From NCBI GenBank assembly GCA_903849645.1, contig CAINJJ010000050.1, forward strand, positions 1 to 64,000: 64,000 bases of DNA. The letters are read 5' to 3'. This document shows positions 26,835 to 40,800 of the stretch, piece by piece. A program made the translations under genes and the position numbers. Positions within the stretch are counted from its first letter, which is position 1; every line of letters begins with the position of its first letter. A model generated the notes under the pieces. The model worked only from the letters and a program-made list of their open reading frames with translations. It searched no databases and was not told the origin of the DNA. This DNA is from an uncultured Acidobacteriaceae bacterium (GTDB lineage: Bacteria; Acidobacteriota; Terriglobia; Terriglobales; Acidobacteriaceae).

Positions 26835-28198
26835 CGGCTGCCCATCCCGCTTGTTTCGCTCACCTTCACTCCTTCACCCTTGTCCGCGCCAACAGCCTTG
26901 TCCGCCGAACCCGGAGCCTTCGCCGGGTCGGTGTCTCTCTCCGCGGTCGCCGGCAGCGACCATGTATCGCACAGCGCTTCCAGCCTCACCGAGTCGTTCT
27001 CCCGCGCCGCCTGCTTCAGCGCCTGCATCGGCGGATGCAAAAACTTGTTCACCAGCCCTCGCGTCAACGCCTCCACGGCAGCAATCTGTTCCGGGCTCAG
27101 AGCCCCAAGCCGCGACTGCGCGCGCTTCAACTCCGTCTGGCGAATCTCCTCAGCCTGATGCTGCAGCGCCACAATCGCCGGGGCCACGTTCACCGTCCGC
27201 TGGCGCTGGTGGAACCGCTCCACTTCCCCTTCGATCAGGGTCTCGGCGTCGCCTGCCTCGCGGCTCCGTTCCGCCATGTGCGAGGCCGCCACCTGCTGCA
27301 GGTCGTCAATGTCATAGACAAAGATGCCCTCCAGCTTGCCCATCGCCGCGTCCACATCGCGCGGCACCGCAATGTCGATAAAGAACATGGGCCGGTTTCG
27401 CCGCTTGTGGAGAAATGCCTGCCCGTGTTCGCGCCTGAAGATCGGATGCGGAGCGCCCGTCGAGCTGATTACGATGTCCGCCTGGCTCGCCGCCTCATAC
27501 AACTCCTCAAACGGAATCACCCTGCCATTGAAGGGCTCCGCCATCCGCCGCGCGCGCTCCATCGTCCGGTTGGTCACCAGGATGGCCCCGGCGCCCTGTT
27601 GCACCAGGTGCCGCGCCGCCAGTTCGCTCATCTTGCCCGCACCCACCAGGAATACCGTCCGCCCCTGCAGCGACCCGAATATCTTTCGCGCCAACTCCAC
27701 CGCCACAGAGGCAATCGAAACCGAGTTCGAACCGATCTCCGTCTCCGAGCGCACCTTCTTCGCGGCGGCAAAGGCGCTCTGCAGCAGGTGCTCCAACTGC
27801 CCCGCCACCGTGCCGGAGGCGCGCGCCACGGCAAAGGCTTCCTTTACCTGGCCCAGAATCTGCGGCTCGCCCACCACCATCGAGTCCAGGCTGGCCGCCA
27901 CCCGAAACAGGTGCCGCACCGCCTCCTGGTCCTTGTGCTCATAGATATGCGGACTCAGCAACGCCGGATCAAGCCCGAAATGGCGGCCCAGGAAGCCCGT
28001 CAAATCCGTCTCCGCGGACTCGACCGAAGCCACAATCTCAACCCGGTTGCAGGTTGAGACAATCATGCACTCCGTTACGCCCGGCTCCGCCGCCAGCGCC
28101 CGCGTCGTCTCGGGAAGGTCTTCGCGCGAGATCGCGATCCGCTCACGCAATTCAATCGGCGCGGTCTTGTGATTCACTCCAATCAGGGCCAGTGTCAT
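26831..28198 (-). CDS. hemA: Glutamyl-tRNA reductase
   Basis: MTLALIGVNHKTAPIELRERIAIS.., MIVSTCNRVEIVASVE, VGEPQILGQVKEAF. Confidence 0.97.
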   Translation of the reverse strand: MTLALIGVNHKTAPIELRERIAISREDLPETTRALAAEPGVTECMIVSTCNRVEIVASVESAETDLTGFLGRHFGLDPALLSPHIYEHKDQEAVRHLFRVAASLDSMVVGEPQILGQVKEAFAVARASGTVAGQLEHLLQSAFAAAKKVRSETEIGSNSVSIASVAVELARKIFGSLQGRTVFLVGAGKMSELAARHLVQQGAGAILVTNRTMERARRMAEPFNGRVIPFEELYEAASQADIVISSTGAPHPIFRREHGQAFLHKRRNRPMFFIDIAVPRDVDAAMGKLEGIFVYDIDDLQQVAASHMAERSREAGDAETLIEGEVERFHQRQRTVNVAPAIVALQHQAEEIRQTELKRAQSRLGALSPEQIAAVEALTRGLVNKFLHPPMQALKQAARENDSVRLEALCDTWSLPATAERDTDPAKAPGSADKAVGADKGEGVKVSETSGMGSR

Positions 28199-29031
28199 CG
28201 GGGACCGTACCTGTGGACCTGGCTGAAAACATTGGCCAGCATCACCACCAGCATCACAATGAATACGGCTCCGGAGAGATACGCCGCCCGGCGGCCGCGC
28301 AGCCCCTGCGTCCGCCGCACAAACAGGAGCGCCACATACACGGCCCACATGGTGAACGAGGCAATGACTTTGGGATCGCGGAAATATGCCGCCCCCAGCA
28401 CCGTCTCCTGCGCCAGAACGGACCCAATCACCAGCCCCACCGTCATGCAGGGAAATCCAAACTCCAGCGTGGCGTGGGCAATGCGCTCCAGCGTATCCAG
28501 CGGCGGCATCCAGTCCAGCGGCAGCCACCAGGAGTCCGTCCCCGGCTTCCGCTTGCTCTTCAGCCTGCGCTCCTGCACCAGGTAGAGAACCGAGGCCAGC
28601 AGGCTGAACCCGAGCGCCACATAGGCCGCCAGCAGGGCTGCAATGTGCGCCACCAGCCAGCTGATCCTTACCCCTTCCGACGGAAAGACATACCGCTCTG
28701 CGCCCAGAGCAGGCACAAAGACTGCAAAGAACGTGATCGGCAGCACGAAGATGCCCAGCGACACCGCGTCATAGAGCCACCAAACCAGGAAGAAAACGCC
28801 GGCCACTGCAAATCCCAGCAGCGACTCCACCTCCCGCACGCCTACCGGCATCCAGCTATGGCCCTGCACCAGCATCTCCACCACCGAAACAAAGTGGAAA
28901 AAAAAGGCCAGGCCGCCCAGGTGGACACAGCTCTTCCGCCAGCGGACCACTCCATACAGCACGGCCGGAAAGATTGCGATGGATGCGGCCGCGTAGAGGA
29001 TGGCCGCGACCCGAAGCCAGAGAAGGTACAT
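28195..29031 (-). CDS. CcsA/HemX-type cytochrome c assembly membrane protein
   Basis: MYLLWLRVAAILYAAASIAIFPAVLYGVVRWRK.., WLVAHIAALLAAYVALGFSLLASVLYLVQERRLKSK; immediately upstream of hemA. Confidence 0.88.
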   Translation of the reverse strand: MYLLWLRVAAILYAAASIAIFPAVLYGVVRWRKSCVHLGGLAFFFHFVSVVEMLVQGHSWMPVGVREVESLLGFAVAGVFFLVWWLYDAVSLGIFVLPITFFAVFVPALGAERYVFPSEGVRISWLVAHIAALLAAYVALGFSLLASVLYLVQERRLKSKRKPGTDSWWLPLDWMPPLDTLERIAHATLEFGFPCMTVGLVIGSVLAQETVLGAAYFRDPKVIASFTMWAVYVALLFVRRTQGLRGRRAAYLSGAVFIVMLVVMLANVFSQVHRYGPR

Positions 29032-29225
29032 ATCGATCTTCACCTTAAAGGCGCAAAACAACAGTATACTGTGACGCAAATCACTCGCAGAAGGCGTCAA
29101 ACGAATCGCACGTGCCGATTTTGGTGCGCTGTTTCACTCCGGCTCGCTCAGGCGGCTCATCCGCAAGCAAAACCGAGGCTTTCGGCGACCCTTCCACCCT
29201 GGACCGCGGCCCGGACAGCCTGCCG

Positions 29226-29735
29226 CTACAGCCCCTTCTTCATCACGGCAAGCCCCGCCCGCGAGGCCTCCACATCGTCCTCGGACTTGCCTCCGCTGAA
29301 GGCCACAATCACCCAGCCTCCCTTTACCCGGCCAATCACCCCGCCCTGCCAGCCAAACTCGCCTGTCATCGGCGGCCGCCCGGCGGTGCCGCTGTCCTTC
29401 AGCGTCTCGGCCATCTCTGAAGCCTTGGCGTAGGCAATTCCCAGCAGGTTGTTGCCCTTTTCCGTGGCTGTGGGCGCGTCCTTCATCCGCCCCACCACGG
29501 CCATCTTGGACGTCCACCCTTCAATCGTCTCGCCCTCGGCATAGGCCACCACGGCCACGCCGCCAATCTTCAACTCGGCCGCCCGCTTCTTCATCGCCTC
29601 CAGGGCCGCGCTCGTCACGGCATCCAGCTTCTTCGCGCTTACGGGCTTTGGCCCGCCTGCCGCCTGCACCCGCACCCCGCCCGCCATCAAGCCCGCCAAT
29701 ACCAGTACCGCCGCCGTCAAGACACGCCTCTCCAT
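29226..29735 (-). CDS. Secreted GlcG/HbpS-family (DUF336) putative heme-binding protein
   Basis: Signal peptide; LDAVTSAALEAMKKRAAELKIGGVAVVAYAEGETIEGW..GWQGGVIGRVKGGWVIVAFSGGKSEDDVEASRAGLAVM. Confidence 0.7.
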   Translation of the reverse strand: MERRVLTAAVLVLAGLMAGGVRVQAAGGPKPVSAKKLDAVTSAALEAMKKRAAELKIGGVAVVAYAEGETIEGWTSKMAVVGRMKDAPTATEKGNNLLGIAYAKASEMAETLKDSGTAGRPPMTGEFGWQGGVIGRVKGGWVIVAFSGGKSEDDVEASRAGLAVMKKGL

Positions 29736-29887
29736 CCAATACCCTCCATGGCAAATTTCACCCGGCCCGGAAGCCGCCCGGACACCGGAGAATCATACCT
29801 TCCGCAGGCTCTACGCTCCATCGGCCCCTCCCCTAAGCCCCGCAGCCTACCCCTCCGCCATCCCGTCACGTTACTCTTGAATGCAGC

Positions 29888-32631
<2,744 letters not shown>

Positions 32632-32635
<4 letters not shown>

Positions 32636-33756
32636 AATCCACCCTGCGCCAAGCCGCCGGCAGTCTTCTTGTTGTTGGACTGGGCGGAACCGAACTCACC
32701 AGCCTTGAGCGCGCATGGCTCCGCCTTATCCGTCCCGGCGGCATCATCCTCTTCAAGCGCAACATTACAGACGCGGCACAGACCCGCGCCCTTCTGGATG
32801 AGGCCACAGGCTTCTGCGCACCGCACGCCGCGCGCTTTGTCGATGTGGAGGGCGGCACCGTCAACCGACTGCGCGACGCCCTAGCTCCCATCCCCTCCGT
32901 CTCAGCCGTCGCCGCCGCCGTACTCTCTCTCGCAGAGCCCGCGCTGGCCCGCACCCACGGCGAACTCATCGCGCAATCCGTCCGCGCCTTCGGCTTCAAC
33001 ACAACGCTGGCGCCGGTTGTCGATCTCGCCCTGCCTGAGGCCGCAGAGGTCCTCGGCTCGCGCACCGCAAGCCCCGATCCGGCAGTGGTCATCGCCTACG
33101 CGCGCCAGTTCCTCTCCGGCCTCGCGGCCCACGGCGTTTCCGGCTGCGGCAAGCACTTTCCCGGCCTCGGCGGGGCCAGCGGCGACACACACTTCCTGAC
33201 CCCTTCCATCGGGCGAAGCACGAGACAGATGGAAGCCGACCTCGCCCCCTACCGCGAACTGCATGCGCAGATGCCCATCGTCATGACCAACCACGCGGCC
33301 TATCCCGCAACGCCCGGCAAGCAGACACCTGCCTCGGCCTCGCGCTACTGGATTACAAAGATTCTTCGCGAACGCATCGGCTATCGCGGACTCATCCTCT
33401 CCGACGATCTCGAAATGGGCGGCATTCTCAAGTTCATGCCCATCGAAGAGGCCGCCATCGAAGCCTTCCGCGCCGGCTCGGATCTGGTCGAGATATGCCA
33501 CAGCGCCGAGCTCATCCTGCGCACGTACGAAGCGCTCCTCACCGAGGCCGAGCGTTCCGCAGCCTTCCGCGCACTGCTGCTCAAGCGCGGACAACAATCC
33601 TCCCGCAAGCGCGCAAAACTCTACACCGCGCCCATCCCGCGCCCGCTCACGGCCAAGCAATTCGCAACGCTGCAAACGCGCATCGCGCGCTTCGCCGGCC
33701 AGATCGCCGCCAGCGAGTCCACTCCACGCGCCACCTCGCCCGCGGAGGCCTCATGA
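32632..33756 (+). CDS. nagZ: GH3 beta-N-acetylhexosaminidase (NagZ-like)
   Basis: GGIILFKRNITDAAQTRALLDEATG.., GVSGCGKHFPGLGGASGDTHFLTPSI, RGLILSDDLEMGGI. Confidence 0.92.
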
Positions 33757-34922
33757 CCGCGCGTACCATGGTCGTGGCAGGCGTCATGAGCGGCACCTCC
33801 GCCGACGGCATCGACGTGGCCATCGTGCGCATTGCAGCAGGCCGTTCCAAACCTGCGCTCACCCTGCTGGCCCACGAGGGCTTCCGCTACCCTGCACCCC
33901 TGCGCCGTGCCGTGCTGGCCGCCATGAACGCCTCCTCCATCAGCACCGCCGAACTGGCGCGCCTGAACTGGCGTCTAGGCCTCGCCTATGCCGAGGCCGT
34001 CAAGGCAACCGCGGAGAAGCACTCTCTCCGCCTCGACCTCATTGGATGCCATGGGCAGACGCTCTACCATCAGCCGCGCGCCGTGAGCTATGCCGGCCGC
34101 AGCTTTGCCTGCACCTGGCAGTTAGGCGAACCCGCAGTCCTTGCCGCCTCGCTGGGCGTGCCGGTGGTTTCAAACTTCCGCCCCGCAGACATGGCCGCCG
34201 GCGGTCAGGGCGCTCCGCTCGTGCCTCTGCTCGACTACGTGCTCTTCGCCAACCGCAAACGCGGCCGCGTGCTGCAGAACATCGGCGGCATCGCCAACCT
34301 CACCGCCATCCCCGCCGGCGCAGCTTCCTCCGCCGTTGTGGCCTTTGACACAGGCCCCGGCAACATGATCATCGACTGGCTCGCGCAGGAGCTCACCGGC
34401 GCGCGCTTCGACCGCAACGGCCAAAGCGCCGCTCGCGGAACTGTGCTGAAACCGGTCCTCGCCACGCTCCTCCGCAACCCTTACTTCCATCTCAAGCCAC
34501 CGCGCACCGCCGGTCGCGAGCAGTTCGGCCGCGAGTTCGCCGCGCGCTTTCTCGCCGCCTGCCGGAAGCTCAGCCCGCGCACTGAAGACGCCATGGCCAC
34601 CGCTACCGCCTTCACCGCCGAGACCATCGCTGCCAGCTACAAGTCCTTCGTTCGCCGCTCCATGCAAGGCCAGACCGTGGATTACATCGTCTCCGGCGGC
34701 GGCGCGCGCAACGCCACCCTCATGGCGATGCTTGCCCAGCGCCTTGAACCTCTGGGCTGCGACCTCGCCACGAGCGAGCAGTTCGGACTGCCCGCCGAGG
34801 CCAAGGAGGCCGCCGCCTTTGCCCTCCTCGCCTGGCAAACCTGGCACAGGCAGCCGGGCAACGTCCCCAAGGCCACCGGCGCCACCGGCCCTGCCATCCT
34901 CGGCCAGGTGACCTATGTCTAG
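33753..34922 (+). CDS. anmK: Anhydro-N-acetylmuramic acid kinase
   Basis: MVVAGVMSGTSADGIDVAIVRI.., DLIGCHGQTLYHQP, NIGGIANLTAIP, AFDTGPGNMIIDW. Confidence 0.96.
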   Translation: MTARTMVVAGVMSGTSADGIDVAIVRIAAGRSKPALTLLAHEGFRYPAPLRRAVLAAMNASSISTAELARLNWRLGLAYAEAVKATAEKHSLRLDLIGCHGQTLYHQPRAVSYAGRSFACTWQLGEPAVLAASLGVPVVSNFRPADMAAGGQGAPLVPLLDYVLFANRKRGRVLQNIGGIANLTAIPAGAASSAVVAFDTGPGNMIIDWLAQELTGARFDRNGQSAARGTVLKPVLATLLRNPYFHLKPPRTAGREQFGREFAARFLAACRKLSPRTEDAMATATAFTAETIAASYKSFVRRSMQGQTVDYIVSGGGARNATLMAMLAQRLEPLGCDLATSEQFGLPAEAKEAAAFALLAWQTWHRQPGNVPKATGATGPAILGQVTYV

Positions 34923-36480
34923 GCGGGCGCAAACATTCGCCGGCCGGCGTTCGTTGCGTGCTTCCCTTCCGTTTCTTGCGCTTGCTCTGCTTTTCGCCAT
35001 CACGAGCTGCCGCTCCACCCCACGCGACCCGCAAACTCTCGTCTTCCTCATTGAAAGCAGCCCCGCCAATCTCGACCCGCGCATCGGCACCGATGGCCAG
35101 TCCGAGCACATCGACGAGCTGCTCTTTGACGGTCTCGTCTCCCGCGATGCGAGCTTCCGCTTCACTCCCGCCCTGGCCGCCAAATGGGAACAGCCCAACC
35201 CGCTCACCCTCGTCTTTCACCTTCGCGATGGCGTCCGCTTCCATGATGGCCGCCCGTTCACCGCGCGCGATGTCCTGTGGACCATCAACTCCATGCGCTC
35301 CGGCGCCGTCATCACGCCCAAGTCAGCCGCCTACGCCTCCGTTGATACTGTCGAGGCGCCCGATGCGCGCACGGTTGTCTTTCATCTCAAGCACCCCGAC
35401 AACTTTCTCCTCACCAACCTCTCCACTGGCGCCATGGGCATCGTCCCCGAGGGCAGCGGACGCGAGTTCTGGCGTCATCCCATCGGCACCGGCCCCTTTC
35501 GCTTCGTCAGCCAGCAGATTGACCAGGATGTCGTCGTCGAGCACAACCCTCTGAGTTGGTCCGCCGTACCCGCCCTTGAACGCGTGCGCTTCCGCATTGT
35601 TCCCGACGCCATCACCGAGTCGCTTGAGCTTGAAAAAGGCTCGGCCGATGTTGCCGTCAACTCCCTGCCCATGGACGCCTTGCCAGTCCTTGCCGCGCTC
35701 CCGAATCTCATCGTCGAAGACGCGCCCGGCACGCAGATCCAGTACCTCACTTTCAACCTGCGCGACCCGCTCCTGCAGGACCCGCGCGTGCGTCAGGCCA
35801 TCGCCTGCGCAATCGATCGCACACAGATCATCGACACCCTCCTCCGCGGCCACGCACAGCCCGCCGGAAGCCTGCTGCCCGCAGCCCATTGGGCCTTCAC
35901 CGGCGATGTCGCCCGCTACGACTTCGACCCCGCGCGCGCGGTCCAACTTCTCGATCGGGCCGGCTACCGTGCCGGCCCTACGGGCGTCCGCCTTCATCTC
36001 ACCATGAAGACCAGCACCGTCGAGGACGTGCGCTCCCTCGCCGCCGTTCTCCAGCAGCAGCTTGCCCGTGTCGGCATCGCGCTCGACCTCCGCAGCTACG
36101 AGTTCGCCACCTTCTATTCCGATGTCACACGCGGCGCATTCCAGATGTATTCGCTCCGCTGGATCGGCGGCAACGAGCAACCGGACATCTTCAGCTATGT
36201 CTATGCGACCGCCAACTTCTCCCCCAAAGGAGCCAATCGCAGCCACTACTCCAACCCGCGTTTGGATGCCCTGCTGAGCGACGCCGCCCAAAGCGCCGAC
36301 AACGCAAAGCGCCGTGCCGACTATGCCGAAGCGCAGCAGATTCTGGCCCGCGATCTGCCCGCCATCAACCTCTGGTATCGCGACACCATCGTCGTCCATA
36401 GCCGCCGCTTGCAGCACGTGGTCCCCACTCCCTCGGGAAGTTATTCATTCCTGGAAGCGGCGGAGTTGCGCTCCGAATAA
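34915..36480 (+). CDS. Peptide/oligopeptide ABC transporter substrate-binding lipoprotein (SBP_bac_5)
   Basis: LIESSPANLDPRIGTDGQSEHIDELLFDGLVSRDASFRFTPALAAKWEQ..VFHLRDGVRFHDGRPFTARDVLWTINSM. Confidence 0.93.
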   Translation: MSRRAQTFAGRRSLRASLPFLALALLFAITSCRSTPRDPQTLVFLIESSPANLDPRIGTDGQSEHIDELLFDGLVSRDASFRFTPALAAKWEQPNPLTLVFHLRDGVRFHDGRPFTARDVLWTINSMRSGAVITPKSAAYASVDTVEAPDARTVVFHLKHPDNFLLTNLSTGAMGIVPEGSGREFWRHPIGTGPFRFVSQQIDQDVVVEHNPLSWSAVPALERVRFRIVPDAITESLELEKGSADVAVNSLPMDALPVLAALPNLIVEDAPGTQIQYLTFNLRDPLLQDPRVRQAIACAIDRTQIIDTLLRGHAQPAGSLLPAAHWAFTGDVARYDFDPARAVQLLDRAGYRAGPTGVRLHLTMKTSTVEDVRSLAAVLQQQLARVGIALDLRSYEFATFYSDVTRGAFQMYSLRWIGGNEQPDIFSYVYATANFSPKGANRSHYSNPRLDALLSDAAQSADNAKRRADYAEAQQILARDLPAINLWYRDTIVVHSRRLQHVVPTPSGSYSFLEAAELRSE

Positions 36481-36709
36481 CAGCCCTCAAAGCCTCTCGC
36501 AGCGCGGCCTTCAGCTTGTCTTAAGGTTCGGCGCAAAGCCCCCTCGCCTGAATGCCTATTGTTTGCAGCATCTTCAGCGCAGCTTCATGTTGCGCGCCGC
36601 ACTATGGGATGAGCCGTTCAACCTTTTAGCGCTTTCGCTCGTCTACCCAAACAGAGAAAACGCATCCTTCCTGCACACGGAAAGGTAATTGCCCGTGGAG
36701 AATTTGCAA

Positions 36710-37882
36710 ATGAGCAACAACAAGAACATCAGCTTTCGATTCGCATGGCTTCCTGCTTTCATCCTGCTGGCCTGCGCCGCGGCCCTCAGTGCCCAGGCCC
36801 CCGCCCGCTTTGTCGGAGCCATCACCGCCATCAACGGCGCATCCATCACGGTCAAGACCGACGCCGGCGAATCCTACCAGGTCAGTGTTGATTCCTCCGC
36901 GTCGTTGAGGCGCATCGCGCCCGGGCAAAAAGACCTCAGCACCGCCGACGCCATGCAGTTCGCCGACCTTGCCGTTGGAGACCGCGCCCTGGTCAAGCTC
37001 GATCCCAATGCCCCCGCGGGCACTCTGCAGGCCCTCCAGATCATCGCCGTCAAGCAGGCCGACCTTGCCCTCAAGCAGCAGAAGGATCGCGAAGACTGGC
37101 AGCGCCGCGGCGTAGGCGGCCTTGTCAAGAGCGTCGATGCCGGCTCCGGCGTCATCCTGTTGACCAGCGGCGCAGGGGCGCAGCTCAAGACCATCACCGT
37201 GCACACCACAAAGACCACCATGCTCAAGCGCTATGCGCCCGCCTCCGTCCGCTTTGACGCGGCCCAGCCGGCGCCCATCGACGCCATCCACACCGGAGAC
37301 CAACTGCGCGCCCGCGGAACCAAGAGCCCCGATGGCCTCGAACTCTCCGCCGAAGAGGTCGTCTCCGGCAGCTTCCGCAACATCTCGGGAACCATCACCT
37401 CCCTTGACCCGGCCACGTCAACACTCGTCGTCAAGGACCTGCTGTCAAAAAAGCAAGTCACGATTCACATCTCCACTGAAGCCCAGATGCGCCGCCTTCC
37501 CGACCGCATGGCCACCATGCTCGCCATGGCCCTCAAAGCGCCCGCGGGCGGCCGCTCCGCTCCACCTGCTGCCGGAAACACCACGGCTCCCATGCAGCGC
37601 GGCGGAACAGGACAGATGGGCGGCGGCGGCCAATGGGCCGGCCAGGGCTCCGGCGGCGGTGACCCGCAGCAGATGTTGAACCGTGCCCCGGCCATTCAAC
37701 TGGCAGATCTCAAAAAGGGTGACGCCGTGATGCTCGTCGCCACAGACGGCGCGACGGAAGTCACGGCCATCACGCTGCTCGCCGGCGTTGAGCCGCTGCT
37801 TGAAGCGCCTGCCGCAAGTCAGAGCCTGCTCTCCAACTGGAGCATGGGTGGCGGCGCCGGCGCTGCCGATGCAAATCAGTAA
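36710..37882 (+). CDS. Secreted DUF5666-like protein with Gly-rich segment
   Basis: ARFVGAITAINGASITVKTDAGESYQVSVDSSA..; MQRGGTGQMGGGGQWAGQGSGGGDPQQM. Confidence 0.7.
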   Translation: MSNNKNISFRFAWLPAFILLACAAALSAQAPARFVGAITAINGASITVKTDAGESYQVSVDSSASLRRIAPGQKDLSTADAMQFADLAVGDRALVKLDPNAPAGTLQALQIIAVKQADLALKQQKDREDWQRRGVGGLVKSVDAGSGVILLTSGAGAQLKTITVHTTKTTMLKRYAPASVRFDAAQPAPIDAIHTGDQLRARGTKSPDGLELSAEEVVSGSFRNISGTITSLDPATSTLVVKDLLSKKQVTIHISTEAQMRRLPDRMATMLAMALKAPAGGRSAPPAAGNTTAPMQRGGTGQMGGGGQWAGQGSGGGDPQQMLNRAPAIQLADLKKGDAVMLVATDGATEVTAITLLAGVEPLLEAPAASQSLLSNWSMGGGAGAADANQ

Positions 37883-40800
37883 GACCGTTCCATACGAAGT
37901 GAAAACAAGCGAGGAACTCGTGTATTCAAAACTGCAATGCCTCATTCATTTTCTGATTGCCCTGGCCATGGGATTGGCCGGAGTTCTGGGAGCGACCGCG
38001 CAGACCGCGGTCACGGCGACTCCTCCGGCTACCGCCACCCTGCATGGCCACATCGCCGACCCCACGGGCGCTCTCATTCCCGGCGCCACCGTCACGCTCG
38101 TCACCTCTGCCGGAACTGCTGTCACCACCACCACAGCCGACTCGAGCGGCGCATACACGCTCGCCAACCTCGCGCCCGGCGGCTACATCGTCAAGGCCAG
38201 CTACGACGGCTTCGCCCCTTTCACCTCGCCCACCATCCAGCTTGCGGCCGGGCAGATGAAACGCGTCGACATCGCCATGGCCATCGAGGTCGCGCAGCAG
38301 AGCGTCGAAGTCACCGACGAGTCCTCCTCCATCAACGTTGAAGCCAGCAGCAACGCCAGTTCGGTTGTGCTCAAGGGCAAGGATCTTGACGCGTTGTCTG
38401 ACGACCCCGACGAGCTGTCCAACGAACTGTCCGCGCTCGCCGGCCCTTCCGCCGGACCCAATGGTGGCCAGATCTACATCGACGGCTTCAGCGGCGGGCA
38501 ACTGCCGCCCAAGTCCGCCATTCGCGAGATCCGCATCAATCAGAATCCCTTCTCGGCCGAGTTTGATCGCCTCGGCTACGGCCGCATCGAGATCCTCACC
38601 AAGCCCGGCACAGACAAGCTCCACGGCCAGGTCTTTGTCCAGGGCAACGACAAGCCCTTCAACACGGGCAACCCCTTCACCTCCACCATTCCCGACTACT
38701 ACAGCTATCAGTTCAACGCCACGCTCAATGGCGCGCTCTCCAAAAAGAGTTCCTTCTTCGTCAGCGCCGAGCAGCGCAACAACGAAAACGTCAACGCATG
38801 GCGCATTCCCGATGCCGTTCTCGAAACCAGCCCCGGCGTCTTTACTGACACTGTCAACTACGGCGTCAACCAGTTGAACCGCCGCATCCGCGACAACCTC
38901 TCCGCGCGCATCGATCTGCAGCTCGGCGCAAGAAACACCTTCACGGTGCGCTATGGCTTCTGGGCTGAGTCGGAGCACAACAACCTCAATCAGCAATCGC
39001 TGCCCAGCGCATCCACACACGAGTCCAACACCGACCACACCGTGCAGATGAGCGACGCAATCGTCATCAACGATCATGCCGTCAACGAGACCCGCTTTCA
39101 GTTCGAGCGGCAAAACGAAAATCACTACCCCGACTCCACCGCCCGCACCATTGGCGTCGCGGGAGACTTCACCGGCGGCGGCTACAACGGCGGCAAATAC
39201 CTGGACCACGCCACCCGCCTCGAGTTCCAGAACCTCACTACGTTGAGCCACGGGGCGCACGCCATCAAATTCGGCGCCCGCATGAGAGACACGCGCGACG
39301 CCAACCTCACCAACTCCAACTTCAACGGCTCTTTCACCTTTGACTCCTTCAGCAAATACCTCAACATGGCCAACGGCCTCTCCGCGGGCACGCCGTTCGA
39401 TACCCTCGTAGCCGCCGGCTATGGCCCCACATCCGGTGGCTATTCAAGCGGCCAGCAGTCCACCCTCGCCAACGTCTTCGACGTGGCGCTCTTCGCCCAG
39501 GATGACTGGAAGTTCAACCGGCGGCTTACCCTTTCCGCCGGTCTCCGCTGGGAGGCACAGAATCATGTCGCCGACCATAACGACTGGGCCCCGCGCGTTG
39601 CCATCGCCTATGCGCTCGACGGCGGCGGCAAAGACAACAAGAAGACCAAAACCGTGGTGCGCGCCGGTTACGGACTCTTCTATGACCGCTTTGACAGCCG
39701 CAGCCTGCTCACCATCATCCGCTCTGGCGCTCAGCATCAAATCGTGCTCAACAAGCCCGTCTGCACCGACACCGCAACCACTCTCGGCGCAATCGACCTG
39801 ACAAGCTGCTCCAGCCTCGGCAGCTCGTCCGCGGCCTCGGTCCCGGTGCGTTATGAAGTGGCTCCCCACTACCAGTCGCCTTACACCGGACAGGCAGGCG
39901 CAAGCCTCGAGCGCCAACTCCCCGCCGGCAACAGCATAACCCTCACCTACCTGCGCTCCTTCGGCGTGCACCAGATGGTCAACCGCAACGCCAATCAGGC
40001 TACCGGAGGAACCCCGCAGGACAGCACCGGCGGCTACCTCTACGAGTTCTACCCAGAGGCCGTCTTCAAACAGGACCAGGTGATCGTCAGCGTCAACGGC
40101 AAGCTGGGCAAGAACGCCACCGTGATGGGCTCCTACACCTTTGCGCGCGCCAACAGCAACAGCGCGGGCGGCGGCGCTTCCAACGCCTACAACCTCGACC
40201 AGGACTACGGCCGCGCGGGCTTCGTCGCGCGCAACATGCTCTTTCTCATGGGCAGCTACAACGGACCGTGGGGCATCCGCTTCAATCCTTTCATGGTGGC
40301 CCAGTCCGGCCGCCCCTTCAACATCACACTGCCCACCGATCCATTGAACAACCTCTTCAATCAGCGGCCCGCCAAGGCTTCGACCGCCGACTGCTCCGCC
40401 AGCGCCGGCCGCTTTGTTGAAACCACCTTTGGCTGCCTCGACACCACTCCGGCCCTCGCCACCAATGTGGACCTGCTGCCCGTCAATCTCGGCAACGGTC
40501 CAGCCGCCATCGCGGTCAACCTGCGCATCAGCAAGTCCATCGGCATCGGCCCCAAGCTCGCCGCAGCCAACGGAAATCAGGATGGCGGCGGACCTCCGGG
40601 AGGTGGCGGACCGCCCCCAGGTGGTGGCCGTGGCGGACCCGGCGGTGGTGGTCCGGGCGGCGGCCTTGGACCGGGTGGACTGGGCGGCGGTGGCGGCCGG
40701 GGCGGCATGGGTGGCATGTTCGGTTCAACCGGTACGGGTCACAAGTACTCGCTGAACTTCAGCGTTCAGGCCCTGAACCTCTTCAATGACATCGACTACG

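Noticed and set aside
25704-27158. 484-aa plus-strand ORF opposite hemC/hemD
   Set aside because: Antisense to clear hem genes; no domain.
33495-33752. N-terminal extension of anmK from 33495
   Set aside because: Extension overlaps nagZ out of frame and lacks anmK similarity; true start MTARTMVVAGVMSGTS at 33753.
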